Shown here in pieces: positions 25,455 to 27,129 of a stretch of 27,129 nt of DNA. A model generated the notes under the pieces. That model saw only the letters and a list, made by a program, of their open reading frames with translations. It was not told the DNA's origin and made no database searches. Every line of letters starts with the position of its first letter. Positions within the stretch are counted from its first letter, which is position 1. Position numbers and translations under genes: made by a program. Origin of the DNA: Bacteroides sp. (lineage in GTDB: Bacteria > Bacteroidota > Bacteroidia > Bacteroidales > Bacteroidaceae); NCBI GenBank assembly GCA_019412865.1, contig DXOJ01000826.1:1-27129 (forward strand), given 5' to 3'.

Positions 25455-26798
25455 TTACCAAGCTTCTACAACTTTTTCACCCACCGGATGCAAATACCAA
25501 TCCTTATTCTCAGCACCATTGCTAGTCACCCAAGCACGAAATTCAGGATAAGCGTCATCAAAAAGCACCTTTTCATAAGCATGTTTTACTCCGACTGGGA
25601 CTTTAATTCCCCAAACAAAACCATTCTTATTACAATATGGAACACCGTCCATCATCTCACCGGCTGAATCAGCTTCGTAATTAGTATAAAGATAAGAAGG
25701 TTTATAGCCTTTCATGTGAATTTCCTTACCCGAATTTGTCACAATAAAGAAGTTCTGATTGTGAGTATCATTAATAAGAGCACGATAAGCCTGCAACTGA
25801 TCCAAACCTGTATCAAGACCGGTACGGACCTTAGCTCCCAAAACAATTTCCGCACGTAACATACCTTGTCCCGGATTTATAAAGCCTTTAGTAGTCTGAA
25901 AGAAATTAGTATTATCACCCAAATCACTCAAACCATCCATTAAGATAACCGGGCTACCGTGTTCCGTATCTATCGTCACTTTACAAAATTGCGACTTACC
26001 AAAGAGTTCTCGTTTAGGCATTTCTGCTTTCATTTCTCCAGAAGCAAGTTCTGTTTCCATTCCTTGTCCTTCTTTCAAAACAATACGGGTTGCAACAGTC
26101 TCTATATATTTTTTATCCAAGCCGCCTAATACTACACCTATTTTAGTCGGGAATCTACCTCCTTTGGCACGAATGTCTAAAGTCAACTTCAACCCTTCTT
26201 TGTATCCCTGACCAGCTTCAAGCCATTTTCCATCCTGACATTCGGTAACTTTCAAATCGTACTCAAAAACAACATCGTTCAAATCATTGTCTTTACCTGG
26301 TTCAATCGGCCAATTGTCTTCAAACATAGCAACGCCTGTATTATGATAGAAAAACCATCCATCATCTTCCTCACTAGTTACCGCCACTGCATCTTCAGGT
26401 ACAGTTATTGCTACAGCTTCACCACTCCGAGTCATATTACTTATCGGAAATGATGCAGCTTTATCCGTTCCATTAGAATACTTCAAATAAATGTTAGCAC
26501 AGTGAATAGGCACATTCAACTCCAGATTTTTCTCTCCATCAACAAGCAAACCACTCACCAACAAACTTCTTTCTTGATTTTCTGAGTCCCAATACAAATC
26601 AACCACCACAGGCTTACTTGAATAGACCTTAGCAGAAACAGCACGGCTAGTTGCAAAATCAAACCCTGCCGGAATAACATACTGTGGAGAATCATCTCCC
26701 CCTCCATTATTCACTATTCGTTCTTCATTGCTGCTGTCTGTACAAGCAACAACTAACATTGTCCCCATAAGGACATACATCAAACTTTTAATTTTCAT
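25455..26798 (-). CDS. LruC-domain lipoprotein
   Basis: A 447-aa lipoprotein (lipobox VVAC, C19) with acidic residues soon after the cysteine (CTDSSNEE), compatible with surface exposure. The LruC-domain motif is visible as GKDNDLNDVVFEYDL, with D170-N-D-L-N-D175 resembling a calcium-binding loop. The C-terminal half (FIVTNSGKEIHMKGYKPS, WALxVP-like WGIKVPVG and FRAWVTSNG) fits the DUF4842 part found with this domain. The function of these proteins in Bacteroides is not established, and adhesion or glycan binding are possible. It is separated from the DUF6250-PL8 operon by a strong terminator, so a link to chondroitin use is by position only. Confidence 0.8.
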   Translation of the reverse strand: MKIKSLMYVLMGTMLVVACTDSSNEERIVNNGGGDDSPQYVIPAGFDFATSRAVSAKVYSSKPVVVDLYWDSENQERSLLVSGLLVDGEKNLELNVPIHCANIYLKYSNGTDKAASFPISNMTRSGEAVAITVPEDAVAVTSEEDDGWFFYHNTGVAMFEDNWPIEPGKDNDLNDVVFEYDLKVTECQDGKWLEAGQGYKEGLKLTLDIRAKGGRFPTKIGVVLGGLDKKYIETVATRIVLKEGQGMETELASGEMKAEMPKRELFGKSQFCKVTIDTEHGSPVILMDGLSDLGDNTNFFQTTKGFINPGQGMLRAEIVLGAKVRTGLDTGLDQLQAYRALINDTHNQNFFIVTNSGKEIHMKGYKPSYLYTNYEADSAGEMMDGVPYCNKNGFVWGIKVPVGVKHAYEKVLFDDAYPEFRAWVTSNGAENKDWYLHPVGEKVVEAW

Positions 26799-27129
26799 CT
26801 TAATCTAATTTTTAAATTTATTGTTTGTTTCTGTTTCGCATGAGAGCCCGGCTTATCACACTTATTTCTAGACTCCATTTGTTAACTTATCAAAAATATA
26901 TTTAACGCTTAACAGCTTTTTACCTGCCTTTATTTGTAATTTCAATCCTTTCCATCGAAAATAATCACAAGAGCTAAAATATGGCTCAAAAGGCCTGTTC
27001 ATGAACAATGGATAATATATACAAGTTATTTCGTATATTTGCATTAGACAGAACATTCAATACAACAAATATAAAACTTTTATTCTGAATATACAAGTGT
27101 TATATCTAAATATATCAAGGGAAATGGAT
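26799..27129. promoter_or_regulatory. Divergent intergenic region at the right edge
   Basis: No gene is convincing here. On the minus strand TATTTTTG (26898-26891) could drive the LruC gene, with a leader of about 85 bases. On the plus strand TATATTTG (27034-27041) points to a gene running out of the window, and ATG at 27124, preceded by AAGGGAA, may be its start. A perfect 12-bp palindrome TGTTCATGAACA (26996-27007) is centred about 33 bases before the rightward -7 box, where it would cover the -33 element. A 62-aa minus-strand reading frame at 26868-27056 has no support. Confidence 0.45.

Noticed and set aside
26868..27056. 62-aa minus-strand reading frame
   Set aside because: No recognisable motif, AT-rich intergenic sequence, and it overlaps the putative promoters on both strands.

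Overview
The window reads as chromosomal DNA of a gut Bacteroides, close to B. thetaiotaomicron. Signs of this are SusC/SusD pairs, a hybrid two-component regulator (HTCS), lipoprotein signal peptides, -7 boxes of the TAnnTTTG type, and few Shine-Dalgarno sites. From memory of gene order it resembles the B. theta chondroitin sulfate locus around BT_3324-BT_3334 plus the efflux genes beside it. I ran no search, so the species is an inference.

Left part (1-5760): the end of an efflux adaptor gene, an RND pump (1143 aa, with an extra membrane-helix pair), a TolC/OprM-type outer membrane lipoprotein and an LpxA-type acyltransferase. They are tightly packed on the + strand and closed by a very strong hairpin terminator. 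A minus-strand CBM9-like protein without a signal peptide (5853-6494) is divergent from the next gene.

Centre (6607-18743): a chondroitin/dermatan sulfate utilisation locus. It holds the HTCS sensor-regulator, a Ser-type S1 sulfatase lipoprotein, SusC, SusD and a DUF5017-like surface glycan-binding lipoprotein. The sulfatase and susC promoters share a candidate operator: three TG-containing half-sites spaced 10 and 11 bp, at the same distance (56-57 bp) from identical TATCTTTG boxes. A housekeeping tRNA-dihydrouridine synthase gene and an outer-membrane barrel gene follow, each with its own promoter.

Right part (21540-26798, minus strand): a chondroitin ABC lyase (PL8) preceded in the same operon by a DUF6250-type secreted protein, then, behind a terminator, an LruC-domain lipoprotein. 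The lyase keeps the known catalytic His/Tyr/Arg and the His-His pair linked to dermatan cleavage. The probable scheme is: surface SusCD/SGBP binding and import, lyase cleavage to unsaturated disaccharides, sulfatase removal of sulfate in the periplasm, and HTCS sensing of the disaccharides. A GH88 unsaturated glucuronidase is needed to finish the pathway and is not in this window.

The most unusual DNA lies between the convergent barrel and lyase genes (21123-21539): a cluster of GTGACA/TGTCAC elements, then an array of seven (plus a half) 22-bp units, each a small palindrome GAAAC-N4/5-GTTTC. Another element, built of CACGGATT units, lies between the HTCS and the sulfatase.
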